A DNA stretch of 15,454 nt, from NCBI GenBank assembly GCA_029237755.1, contig JAQZBT010000009.1:1-15454 (forward strand). Direction: 5' to 3'. The position numbers and the translations under genes were made by a program. Below, one piece after another: positions 6,234-13,120 of the stretch (position 1 is the first letter of the stretch; every line of letters begins with the position of its first letter). The notes under the pieces are model-generated. The model worked only from the letters and a program-made list of their open reading frames with translations, made no database searches and was not told the DNA's origin. Source of the DNA: Candidatus Saccharimonadota bacterium (GTDB taxonomy: Bacteria; Patescibacteriota; Saccharimonadia; UBA4664).

Positions 6234-7616
6234 TTAGCGCAGGCCGAGGACCGAGAAGCCGGAGAGGCTGGGCAGATCGAAGGTGCCGAGCGCACGCTCA
6301 GTAGTGAGCTCGACCAGGCTTACCCGGATCTGGTCGCCGTTCTTGTGGATGATGGCGGCCGTGGGGTTGGCGCGGGCGTAGACCCGGACGTCGATGATGT
6401 CGGAGGATGAGTCGGTGAGCTTGGCGGCCTGGAGCAGGTTGATCTGGCGGATGTCGGAGGTGGCGGGATCGAACTCTGCGACTTTGTAATCTTCGGACTT
6501 GGCGAGCGGCAAGTAGACCTTGCCGGAGTCGGCCACGAGGAGTTTGGCGGTAGGAGTCTTGATGTCGTAGAGCTGCGTACCGGCGTCAGTGGCAGTGTAG
6601 CCGCCGGTGGAGAGATCGATCCTGGCTAAGCGCTTGGGTTCGGTTTCGCCGCAGTCGACCTGTCCTGACATGCGGGAGCCGCCCTCTGTGACCACATACT
6701 TGCTGTTGCCGGTGGCCGGGAGGTCCTTGGGACAGAGGATGGCGTAGAGCTCTTTGCGGTCGGAGCTATATTGGGCGCCGAGGGCGGCGGCGTACTCTTT
6801 GACCTGATAGTCAGGCAGCAGTCCGCTGGAGCGGTAGGCGGAGTTGGTGGAGAGCACTGTATAGGTGGTGCCCAAGCCGAAGGGGTCGCCGTTGCCGCGG
6901 ACGGTGTCTTTGGTCATGGTATAGCCTTTCTCGCCAACTTTCATAGCGATGCCCTGGCTGCCCTCGTAAAAGCCGGCCAGGAAGCCGATGTGCTTGCCGT
7001 CGTGTGACCATTTGGGATCATAGAGCCCATAGATGTCAGGCTGGGCGGCGGCGATGGGCGGGTCGTAGGTATAGGAGGTCAGCTTACTGGTGGGATTGAC
7101 GCTGCCGGTAGCCCAGATCAGGCGCTGCGGGTCCGACTCGAGACCGCGAATAAAGAGGCCTTCCTTGGCGATGTAGGCGTATTTCTTGTCGCCGTGGTGG
7201 TAGTCGACGGCCGGGGTTAGCTGTGAATAGAGGTTGCCGTCTTCGGCATACGGGCGGACCTCTTCAAAGGTGAAGAGTTGGCGCGATGCTTTAGCCTCAA
7301 CATTCCATTCGCGGACTTCGGTCTGGATGCCTTGTTTGATGGCGTAGACGACCATGCCGGGAGTGGGCTTGGGCGTAGGTGTGGCGGCAACGTTGGCGGC
7401 CGGCTTTTGTAGCATCGGGGGTATAATCACGGCCCCTGCGGCCAGGCCGCCCAGCACAAAGAAGCCAATGACGGCCGGCAGTATCCACTTGCGGGGACGG
7501 CGCGGCGGCTGCACGGTGCCACCGGGAGGGATGGAAATCAGAGATTCGGGAATGGGTTGCCCGGATGGAATGACGGGATCGGGATTTTGAGGTTGGGACT
7601 CGCGAATTTCGTGCAT
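6234..7616 (-). CDS. Membrane-anchored beta-propeller-like surface protein
   Basis: A 460-aa protein with a proline-rich cytosolic N-terminus (1-43), one transmembrane helix (about 44-66), a TPTPKPTP linker (79-86) and a large extracellular part. The exposed part shows repeated beta-strand blocks, including PKWSHDGKHIGFLAG (201-215), a TolB/WD40-like WSxDGKxIxF repeat. Two cysteines (C295 and C322) could pair outside the cell. No enzyme motif is seen. It starts 1 nt after the stop of the S8 subtilase gene (TAG-c-ATG), so the two are almost certainly translated together. A role as a surface sensor, scaffold or regulator of the protease is an inference. No family name is certain. Confidence 0.75.
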   Translation of the reverse strand: MHEIRESQPQNPDPVIPSGQPIPESLISIPPGGTVQPPRRPRKWILPAVIGFFVLGGLAAGAVIIPPMLQKPAANVAATPTPKPTPGMVVYAIKQGIQTEVREWNVEAKASRQLFTFEEVRPYAEDGNLYSQLTPAVDYHHGDKKYAYIAKEGLFIRGLESDPQRLIWATGSVNPTSKLTSYTYDPPIAAAQPDIYGLYDPKWSHDGKHIGFLAGFYEGSQGIAMKVGEKGYTMTKDTVRGNGDPFGLGTTYTVLSTNSAYRSSGLLPDYQVKEYAAALGAQYSSDRKELYAILCPKDLPATGNSKYVVTEGGSRMSGQVDCGETEPKRLARIDLSTGGYTATDAGTQLYDIKTPTAKLLVADSGKVYLPLAKSEDYKVAEFDPATSDIRQINLLQAAKLTDSSSDIIDVRVYARANPTAAIIHKNGDQIRVSLVELTTERALGTFDLPSLSGFSVLGLR

Positions 7617-7617
7617 G

Positions 7618-9294
7618 CTATGGCTTTCGCCCGCGGACTGGCGCGGTGGTGTTAGTGGTGCTGCCTCCGTTGGAGGTGGACTTGGACGTAATTGTAATTG
7701 ATACGGCTGTGAGCTTGGTGTTGACCCACTTGGCCTTGGCTGTGATGCGGTCGCCGGTACCCAGACTGGTGACTGCCAGCGACTGGGAGCCTGACTTTAC
7801 GACGGTTGAGGTGGTGGTGTAGAGGTTGACCAGAGAGCCGGCCGGCAGCCCGAGGGCTTCGTTGCCGGACTTCACCTTGACCACGATGTAGCCGGCTGCA
7901 ACGTGGTCGACGGTACCGTCGAGCGTCACGTCAAACTGGCTGGCGGTGCGGGTCTTAGGCGAGGCCGAAGGACTGGGTGTGGGACTGGCGACGGGTGATG
8001 GCGTGACGGTCGGGACGCCCAGACTGGAGAGGAGGCGCCCGGCGTTGATGCGGCCGTGGCCGAAGTACTGGTTCCAGCCGTTGGTGTCGTAGGGGTGCGG
8101 GCCGACCTTGTCGGCGGTGGACTTGAGGGCGCTGACAACGGCACCGGGGGCAGGATTGGCCGACTGGGCGAGACCGAGGAGGCCGGCGACGAACGGGGCT
8201 GCCATGGAGGTGCCGGAGAGTGAGGCGTAGCCGCCTCCCTTGTAGGTAGATACGATGCCCACGCCGGGAGCGGCGACCTTCACGGCCGCCCCATAGCTGG
8301 AGAAGCTGGCGAGGCCATCGGCAGAGGTGGAAGCAGAGACGGCCAGAACGCCTGGGTAGGCGGCTGGGTAGACGGCAGCGCTGGTACCGTTGTTGCCGGC
8401 AGCCGCGACGACGATGACGCCTTTGTTGAGTGCGTAGTTAATTGCATCTTGCAGAGTGCGGGATGAAGATGAGCCGCCGAGCGAGAGGTTAATGATGGTG
8501 GCTCCATTGTCGGCCGCGAAGATGATGCCGGAAGCGACGTCGCCGTAGTTGCCCGAGCCGGCGGCATCGAGCACCTTGACCGGCATGAGGGCGCCGCGGA
8601 AACCGATGCCGGCCGTGCCAGTGGCGTTGTCGGAGGTGGCACCGATGATACCGGCGACATGCGTGCCGTGACCATTGTCGTCGTGGGCGCTGGCGGTATC
8701 GGCGACGAAGTTGTAGCCGGCGGATAGCTGGGACTTGAGGTCGGTGTGGGTGAGGTCAATGCCAGTGTCGATGACGGCAATCTTGCCGTAGAAGGATTTG
8801 CGCACGTCCCAGGCGACGGGCGCGGCGACCTTGGCCAGGCCCCACTGCTTGGAGTATTCGGAGTCGTTGGGGGTATAGAAGGCACGAGAGACGTAGTTGG
8901 GTTCGGCGTACTCAACGTCGGCGCGGCCGCGGTACTCGGCCAGGGTCTCGCCGACCGGCTTGGTGGTTTCGACCATCTCGGCCCCAATGCGGTTGATCTG
9001 GCGCTTGACCTTACCGCCGACCTTGGCGTGCGCCTGGGTCCGGTTGGCGCCGGACTTGAACTTTACTAGCACGCTGGAGCTGGAGGCCGTGCCAATTGTC
9101 GTGTAGGACTTCTCGGTCGTGTTGACGGTCGGTACGCCGGACAGGGTGTTTGTGATGCGCGACAGAAGCGGCTGGTCGGAGGGAGCTGCCTGAACCATAA
9201 AACCGACGGTCGCGGATAGTACGAGTACTAACGCGGAGGCGCCGGCTATAAAGAGTTTGTGATTGAATCTAGACGGTTTCTGTTTTACTGGCAT
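7618..9294 (-). CDS. Secreted or surface subtilisin-like serine protease (S8 family)
   Basis: A 558-aa subtilase with an N-terminal hydrophobic signal/anchor (about 13-33, followed by VQA-AP). The propeptide (about 60-135) ends in ADVEYAEPNYV, as in thermitase/fervidolysin-like enzymes. The catalytic domain (about 145-425) has an intact site: D176 (AVIDTG), H209 (GHGTHVAG), oxyanion N301 (AAAGNNG) and S363 (GTSMAAP). A Pro/Ser/Thr linker (428-447) leads to a C-terminal beta domain (about 453-537) resembling DUF5666, then a basic tail. It should degrade or process proteins outside the cell. It heads a two-gene unit with the membrane-anchored propeller protein. TATGCT 8 nt before the ATG gives a nearly leaderless start. 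Confidence 0.93.
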   Translation of the reverse strand: MPVKQKPSRFNHKLFIAGASALVLVLSATVGFMVQAAPSDQPLLSRITNTLSGVPTVNTTEKSYTTIGTASSSSVLVKFKSGANRTQAHAKVGGKVKRQINRIGAEMVETTKPVGETLAEYRGRADVEYAEPNYVSRAFYTPNDSEYSKQWGLAKVAAPVAWDVRKSFYGKIAVIDTGIDLTHTDLKSQLSAGYNFVADTASAHDDNGHGTHVAGIIGATSDNATGTAGIGFRGALMPVKVLDAAGSGNYGDVASGIIFAADNGATIINLSLGGSSSSRTLQDAINYALNKGVIVVAAAGNNGTSAAVYPAAYPGVLAVSASTSADGLASFSSYGAAVKVAAPGVGIVSTYKGGGYASLSGTSMAAPFVAGLLGLAQSANPAPGAVVSALKSTADKVGPHPYDTNGWNQYFGHGRINAGRLLSSLGVPTVTPSPVASPTPSPSASPKTRTASQFDVTLDGTVDHVAAGYIVVKVKSGNEALGLPAGSLVNLYTTTSTVVKSGSQSLAVTSLGTGDRITAKAKWVNTKLTAVSITITSKSTSNGGSTTNTTAPVRGRKP

Positions 9295-9302
9295 TTGCGG
9301 TA

Positions 9303-9308
9303 AGCATA
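9303..9308 (-). promoter_or_regulatory. -10 box of the S8 protease gene
   Basis: TATGCT on the minus strand, ending 8 nt before ATG 9294. The predicted transcript begins at or one base before the start codon. Confidence 0.5.
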
Positions 9309-9354
9309 ACCTCTATCTGGGATGGTTGCAAGAGCGCACGGGGCGTGAGCGTGT

Positions 9355-9360
9355 TACACT
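9355..9360 (+). promoter_or_regulatory. Extended -10 box of the MOSC gene
   Basis: TGTTACACT (9352-9360) is an extended -10 element. Transcription from about 9367 would give a leader of roughly 30 nt, unlike the leaderless genes around it. Confidence 0.45.
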
Positions 9361-9396
9361 TACGCCACTTCAGATGAAGACGACCATTGAAATGGG

Positions 9397-10518
9397 GTGA
9401 TTAGATTGACCATCAGGGTCAAGGAGCTGTGGATCTATCCGCTCAAAGGAGCGCAAGGCGTCCGCGTTAATGAACTCAAGTTTAGTCAGCACGGACTGAT
9501 CGGAGACCGCCGTTTCGTGGTAGTCAACGAAGCGGGCATGTTTGTGGCTCAGCGGGGCGAGCGCGGCCGAGGAATCGCCATCCCGGAGATGGCACTCGTG
9601 AGGGTGACGCTAACGCGCGACCACTACGTGTTCGATGCGCCCGGCATGAGCTCTCTCCGGATACCTGTGTTGGGTTTCGGCGGAGCCGAGACCACTGTAC
9701 AGATCTGGGACGAGCACGTGCCGGCGATGGACCTGGGTATCGCGGCGAACGCATGGTTCACACGGTATCTCGACCAGTTCAAGCCCGGCAACTACCGGCT
9801 GGTGCGCATGCCCGAGGCGAGCCGCACTACTCCGGCCGGTGAAAACTGGTCGGGGTTTGCTGACTCTTACCCGGTGCTGGGGATTTCGCAGGAATCCCTG
9901 GACTACCTCAACAGCCTTCTAGCCGCCAAGTGGGTCGAGCCGCTGGACTGGCCTCAGTTCCGACCGAATGTGGTGTGGGCCTGGGAGCCCGATACAGCCG
10001 ACAAGCCTCTGCCATTTTGGGAGGACGATGTCGAATTTGTAGTGACTCCCGGACAGACGCTGCACGCAAAGACAAGGTGCGCCCGCTGCATCGTTACGAC
10101 GATCAACCAGCAAACGCTGGAACGGGGACGGGAGCCGTTGCTGACTCTGCGGGAGTTCCGCCAGGACCCCGAGGGCAACAAGGTGTACTTCGGACGCAAT
10201 CTGCATAACCTCGGCAGCGGGTCGATCCGGGTGGGTGATCCGGTGTATCTCCACCATGTGCCGCTTACCCGAAGTCGCGTGTGGTTGATAGCGGCCGCGG
10301 ATCACCTGAGTGACAACCAGCGGGCGAGGTTGGCCAAGGTGACCGTGTACCGAAGGGGCCGGTTGTTCACCTTTCGCTACCCAGGTCTGGGCAAGCTCGT
10401 GCTTGAGAGTGGGCTCGTGCACTCCCCCGTGGCGGGAGATGTCAACGAACGCTGGTTCTCCAATCTGCTCGCCCCGGGTCAAACCCAGGGCTACCGCTTG
10501 GTGCGGCGGCCCAACTGA
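9397..10518 (+). CDS. MOSC-domain protein with a C-terminal extension
   Basis: A 373-aa protein. Residues about 8-115 are a MOSC N-terminal beta-barrel (VKELWIYPLKG, then GLIGDRRFVVV). Residues about 150-285 are the MOSC domain, with SYPVLGISQESLDYLN, WPQFRPNVV and the Cys motif TRCARCIVTT. C231 occupies the place of the molybdenum-binding Cys in mARC/YcbX proteins, and GSIRVGDPVYL closes the domain. Relatives reduce N-hydroxylated compounds with molybdenum cofactor. About 85 residues after position 288 are extra and unrecognised. The start is GTG 9397 or TTG 9406; the latter has GGTGAT 4 nt before it. No cofactor gene is seen in the window. Confidence 0.85.
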   Translation: MIRLTIRVKELWIYPLKGAQGVRVNELKFSQHGLIGDRRFVVVNEAGMFVAQRGERGRGIAIPEMALVRVTLTRDHYVFDAPGMSSLRIPVLGFGGAETTVQIWDEHVPAMDLGIAANAWFTRYLDQFKPGNYRLVRMPEASRTTPAGENWSGFADSYPVLGISQESLDYLNSLLAAKWVEPLDWPQFRPNVVWAWEPDTADKPLPFWEDDVEFVVTPGQTLHAKTRCARCIVTTINQQTLERGREPLLTLREFRQDPEGNKVYFGRNLHNLGSGSIRVGDPVYLHHVPLTRSRVWLIAAADHLSDNQRARLAKVTVYRRGRLFTFRYPGLGKLVLESGLVHSPVAGDVNERWFSNLLAPGQTQGYRLVRRPN

Positions 10519-10520
10519 GT

Positions 10521-10550
10521 GGCCGGGTAGTGTGTATGCACTGCCCGGCC
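10521..10550 (+). terminator. Hairpin after the MOSC gene
   Basis: GGCCGGG-t-AGTG-loop-CACT-g-CCCGGCC gives about 12 bp including a T-G wobble, placed 2 nt after the MOSC stop. The following GCAAGGCGCAATTATT has no good U-tract, so this is a probable but atypical terminator. Confidence 0.5.
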
Positions 10551-10570
10551 GCAAGGCGCAATTATTGAGT

Positions 10571-10576
10571 TAATAT
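10571..10576 (+). promoter_or_regulatory. -10 box of the PspC gene, decides the start
   Basis: TAATAT is followed by exactly 6 nt and ATG 10583. The other in-frame ATG, at 10577, directly abuts the box and would lie upstream of the expected transcript start. Confidence 0.5.
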
Positions 10577-10582
10577 ATGACT

Positions 10583-10804
10583 ATGAGTACAGCAAAGCGA
10601 TTATATCGATCACGTAAGGACCGCTTGATTGCCGGAATCTGCGGTGGTTTGGCAGACTATTTCAACATTGATGCATCGCTGGTGCGCATCGGGCTGATCA
10701 TTTTCAGCCTGCTGCCCGGACCGAGCATCATCTTCTACATCATCGCCTGGATTGTGATTCCGATCGAGCCGGCGCACGGCAACCACCACATCGAGAAGGC
10801 CTAG
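10583..10804 (+). CDS. PspC-domain small membrane protein
   Basis: A 73-aa protein consisting of one PspC domain (PF04024): RLYRSRKDRLIAGICGGLAD, then YFNIDASLVRIGLIIFSLL and a second hydrophobic helix ending in IIAWIVIPIEP. This RxxxDrxIaGVCgGLAeYf...DptlvRl pattern is the family hallmark. In enterobacteria PspC activates the phage-shock response to membrane stress; stand-alone short PspC proteins are widespread and mostly uncharacterised. The start at 10583 rather than 10577 is chosen from the -10 box spacing. The TAG shares CTAG with the stop of the Fpg/Nei gene on the other strand. Confidence 0.88.
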   Translation: MSTAKRLYRSRKDRLIAGICGGLADYFNIDASLVRIGLIIFSLLPGPSIIFYIIAWIVIPIEPAHGNHHIEKA

Positions 10805-11577
10805 GCGGGTTTCGGAACAGGCTGGCAGACGGGACAGTAGAGTGTGTCGCTGCCGCCGAGTGAGCGTTCAGTTAATGGTCCGTGGCCAAGCGGGCAGAGT
10901 TTGTCTGTCTTGCGATGTGGTATGAGCCAGTCGGCCGGGAACCGCTCCGGGTTACCGTCGAGGTTTACGGCGGTTTCATGGATTTCTCGCGCGAGATGGT
11001 AGAGCCGCTTGAGGTCGTCTGGAGAGAGCGAGTCGAGATGGACATTGGGGTGGAGCTTGGCTTGCCAGAGGATTTCGTCGGCGTACTTGCCGCCGATGCC
11101 GGCTACGACGTGCTGGTCCATGAGGACATCGCGCACGCCCTTGCGCCGGCGGCGGAGATAGTCGGTGAAGTAGGCCTCGTCGGTTTGCAGCAGGTCGGGG
11201 CCGAGCTTCTTTTCGGCTTTGAGACCGGCAAAATCGCGCACGTAGACCTTGCCGAGATGGCGTTCGTCGGAGAGGACGAGGCGGTCTGAGTCTTCGAAGG
11301 TGATGGCGAGCGAGCCGTACTTGGGGTTTTCGTTAATAGTGAACTGGCCTTTGAGTCCAAGGTGGATGAGGAGCTGGTCGGAGGCGCCGGTGCTGAAGAT
11401 GAGCCACTTACCGTAGCGGTCGATACTGGTCAGCGTGTGTCCAACCAGGAGCTCGTCGAGGGCTTCGCGGGTCGCGCGGACCACGCGAAAATCGAGCGGC
11501 TCCACCTTGGTAATGGGGCGGCCGAGGAATTCGCCGAAGCGGCGCTTGTAGGTCTCGAGTTCAGGTAGTGACGGCAT
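10801..11577 (-). CDS. Fpg/Nei-family DNA glycosylase, catalytically atypical
   Basis: A 258-aa base-excision repair protein, slightly short for Fpg (about 270). It has the N-terminal proline nucleophile after Met1, Lys57 in RYGKWLIF, and a helix-two-turn-helix region (VVAGIGGKYADEILWQAKLHP, 157-177). The C-terminal zinc-finger-like hairpin has C228, H232, C248 and C251. Several residues differ from standard Fpg (MPELPE): the catalytic Glu after Pro is Ser (MPSLPE), GIGNIYADE is GIGGKYADE, and the zinc-finger Arg before the last Cys pair is missing (GGSDTLYCPVC). The family is firm, but activity and substrate may differ. TACAAT ends 6 nt before the ATG. I do not assign mutM or nei. Confidence 0.85.
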   Translation of the reverse strand: MPSLPELETYKRRFGEFLGRPITKVEPLDFRVVRATREALDELLVGHTLTSIDRYGKWLIFSTGASDQLLIHLGLKGQFTINENPKYGSLAITFEDSDRLVLSDERHLGKVYVRDFAGLKAEKKLGPDLLQTDEAYFTDYLRRRRKGVRDVLMDQHVVAGIGGKYADEILWQAKLHPNVHLDSLSPDDLKRLYHLAREIHETAVNLDGNPERFPADWLIPHRKTDKLCPLGHGPLTERSLGGSDTLYCPVCQPVPKPA

Positions 11578-11583
11578 ACATTG

Positions 11584-11589
11584 ATTGTA
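11584..11589 (-). promoter_or_regulatory. -10 box of the Fpg/Nei gene
   Basis: TACAAT on the minus strand, 6 nt before ATG 11577 and only 6 nt after the stop of the upstream M23-like gene. The glycosylase therefore appears to have its own leaderless transcript. Confidence 0.55.
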
Positions 11590-11595
11590 CGCCTG

Positions 11596-12396
11596 CTACC
11601 TCTGCGTGGCCTGGTATCCGCTGAGTTTGAAGATGTCGGCGCCGTAGTCGTAGATAGCCGGGTAAACGAAGCGGCCGCCGCTGCAGGTGAGCGGGTGGGC
11701 GTCGCGGTACGCGCGCGAGATGATGAGGTCGTCGCGGGAAGTGACGCCGCGGGCCTGGTAGGCGGCGAAGAGCCGGTCGGGCATCACCTGGAAGTACGAC
11801 ACTGAGGTGTTGTCCCAGGGCATGCGCCCGATCTGGATATCGATGTCGGTGGTCTGGTGCGCGCCTATTACACCGATGTGTTGCCCAGCCTTGACCGGCG
11901 TGCCGCCAGTAATGCCGTGAGAAGGCGTGATATGGAAGAGACTGACCTTGTAGCCGGGAGCGTTCTCTGGGTAGATGACGATGCGGTGACCGGCCTGGTT
12001 GCTCTCGGCGCGGGTGGAAGCGATGAAGCCATCAACCGGGGAGTAGATCGGAATGTCGTCCTTGCCGTTGGGAGCCGGGGCGCGGCCGTCGTGCTCAGCA
12101 GCGTATTGGAGGGCGTCGGCGTCTTGTTGCGGTATGAAGTAGTGCTTCATGTTGCGGCAGGACTCGCCGCCGCCGGAGTAGTCGAGGCCCATGCCGGAGC
12201 GAAATTTGGAGATGCTATAGATGCGCGAGAGGTCGATAAAGTCCGCTTGGATGAACTCCAGCGGGCTGGCGCTGACGGGCTTGGGAGTGCCGTAGTAACT
12301 AACGACGGCAGCGATGACAAGCAGCACACCGGCTGCGATCAGAGCGATACGGGTGGGCTTAGTCTTGGGCTTCGACTTCGGCTTGCGCTTGGTCAT
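11596..12396 (-). CDS. M23-like (LytM) membrane-anchored protein, probably non-catalytic
   Basis: A 266-aa protein with a very basic N-terminus, one transmembrane helix (about 16-34) and an extracellular M23-like domain. SISKFRSGMGLDYS (61-74) corresponds to the first zinc motif region, IYSPVDGFIAS (117-127) to the central strands, and LFHITPSHGITGGTPVKAGQ (153-172) plus HIGVIGAHQTTDIDIQIG to the last motif. The normal HxGxD is GMGLD, and the normal HxH is D184-I-D186, so zinc ligands appear lost. C80 and C238 could form a disulfide. It may bind peptidoglycan or regulate other hydrolases, as EnvC/NlpD do. ATG 12396 is chosen because TAAACT ends 7 nt upstream; the frame is open further. Confidence 0.75.
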   Translation of the reverse strand: MTKRKPKSKPKTKPTRIALIAAGVLLVIAAVVSYYGTPKPVSASPLEFIQADFIDLSRIYSISKFRSGMGLDYSGGGESCRNMKHYFIPQQDADALQYAAEHDGRAPAPNGKDDIPIYSPVDGFIASTRAESNQAGHRIVIYPENAPGYKVSLFHITPSHGITGGTPVKAGQHIGVIGAHQTTDIDIQIGRMPWDNTSVSYFQVMPDRLFAAYQARGVTSRDDLIISRAYRDAHPLTCSGGRFVYPAIYDYGADIFKLSGYQATQR

Positions 12397-12403
12397 GGAT
12401 CCC

Positions 12404-12409
12404 AGTTTA
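12404..12409 (-). promoter_or_regulatory. -10 box of the M23-like gene
   Basis: TAAACT on the minus strand, ending 7 nt before ATG 12396; again a leaderless arrangement. Confidence 0.5.
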
Positions 12410-12440
12410 AGCGTAAGCGGCAACACGCGCCAATCCGCAG

Positions 12441-12446
12441 TAAAAT
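12441..12446 (+). promoter_or_regulatory. -10 box of the DUF2905 gene
   Basis: TAAAAT ends 6 nt before ATG 12453. Confidence 0.55.
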
Positions 12447-12452
12447 GTAGGC

Positions 12453-12650
12453 ATGGATATCGGCAAGCTTTTCATCATCGCCGGCGTGGTGCTCGTCATA
12501 GTGGGCATCGGGTGGTCATTTGGCTTGGGCCGTCTGCCGGGTGATATATCGGTCAAGAACGGCAACTTCACGTTCTACTTCCCTATCGTCACCTCGATCA
12601 TCGTGAGCATCATTTTAACCATCGTGCTGAACCTGTTCCTGCGCCGCTAA
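12453..12650 (+). CDS. DUF2905 small membrane protein
   Basis: A 65-aa protein of the DUF2905 family (PF11146), the usual length. It has an N-terminal helix (GKLFIIAGVVLVIVGIGW), the family hallmark GRLPGDISVKNGNFTFYFPI in the middle, and a second helix (VTSIIVSIILTIVLNLFL). It is an inner-membrane protein of unknown function found across many bacteria. It is divergent from the M23-like gene, with 56 nt between starts holding both -10 boxes. It is followed after 23 nt by another membrane protein gene with its own promoter. Confidence 0.92.
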   Translation: MDIGKLFIIAGVVLVIVGIGWSFGLGRLPGDISVKNGNFTFYFPIVTSIIVSIILTIVLNLFLRR

Positions 12651-12661
12651 AGCGTAAGGGT

Positions 12662-12667
12662 TATAAT
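12662..12667 (+). promoter_or_regulatory. -10 box of the 12674 gene
   Basis: A perfect TATAAT ending 6 nt before ATG 12674. No -35 match is seen upstream. Confidence 0.65.
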
Positions 12668-12673
12668 GAGCGC

Positions 12674-13120
12674 ATGAAGAAGTACCTTGCGCTACTGCCG
12701 CCGACACCGTATCTGATTGTGTTGCCACTGATCATGATTCCGCGGGTGGTGGTGCATGACCTGCACCTGTTGCCGCTGACTTCGCCGGTCTACTCGCTGA
12801 TGGCGCTAATCCCGCTCGGCGTGTGGGCGTTTGTGGCGGCGACCCGCAAGACAGAGCATCCGCTGCGCGAATTCCTGTTCATTGGTGCAGTGTATGGCGT
12901 GCTGCTTGGGCTGACGCACCAGATACTGTGGGACGCGTCGTTTGGGAACAATGTGCCACATATTGGCGGTAACCTGGCAGGCAAACTCGATCCCTTTTGG
13001 GAAGAAGTTGTGCTGCGCAAATTTGCCTTTATTAGTTCGATCGGGACCGGCCTGGTGACCGGAGCACTATTTGGCTTGGCTGCGGTGCTTGGCCGCCGCC
13101 TGCGCAGCCTCGGAAAATAA
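12674..13120 (+). CDS. Polytopic membrane protein of unknown function
   Basis: A 148-aa protein I do not recognise. It has four hydrophobic segments (about residues 8-26, 38-57, 66-85 and 118-139). A polar stretch between the last two, NNVPHIGGNLAGKLDPFWEEVVLRK, may be an exposed loop. The C-terminus is basic (GRRLRSLGK). The start is set by the TATAAT box 6 nt upstream. It converges on the C39-like peptidase gene, with no base between the two stop codons. Confidence 0.7.
   Translation: MKKYLALLPPTPYLIVLPLIMIPRVVVHDLHLLPLTSPVYSLMALIPLGVWAFVAATRKTEHPLREFLFIGAVYGVLLGLTHQILWDASFGNNVPHIGGNLAGKLDPFWEEVVLRKFAFISSIGTGLVTGALFGLAAVLGRRLRSLGK

Noticed and set aside
8280..8987. A 235-aa minus-strand frame
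   Set aside because: It is a frame-shifted shadow of the S8 protease with Pro/Ser/Thr-rich low-complexity sequence.
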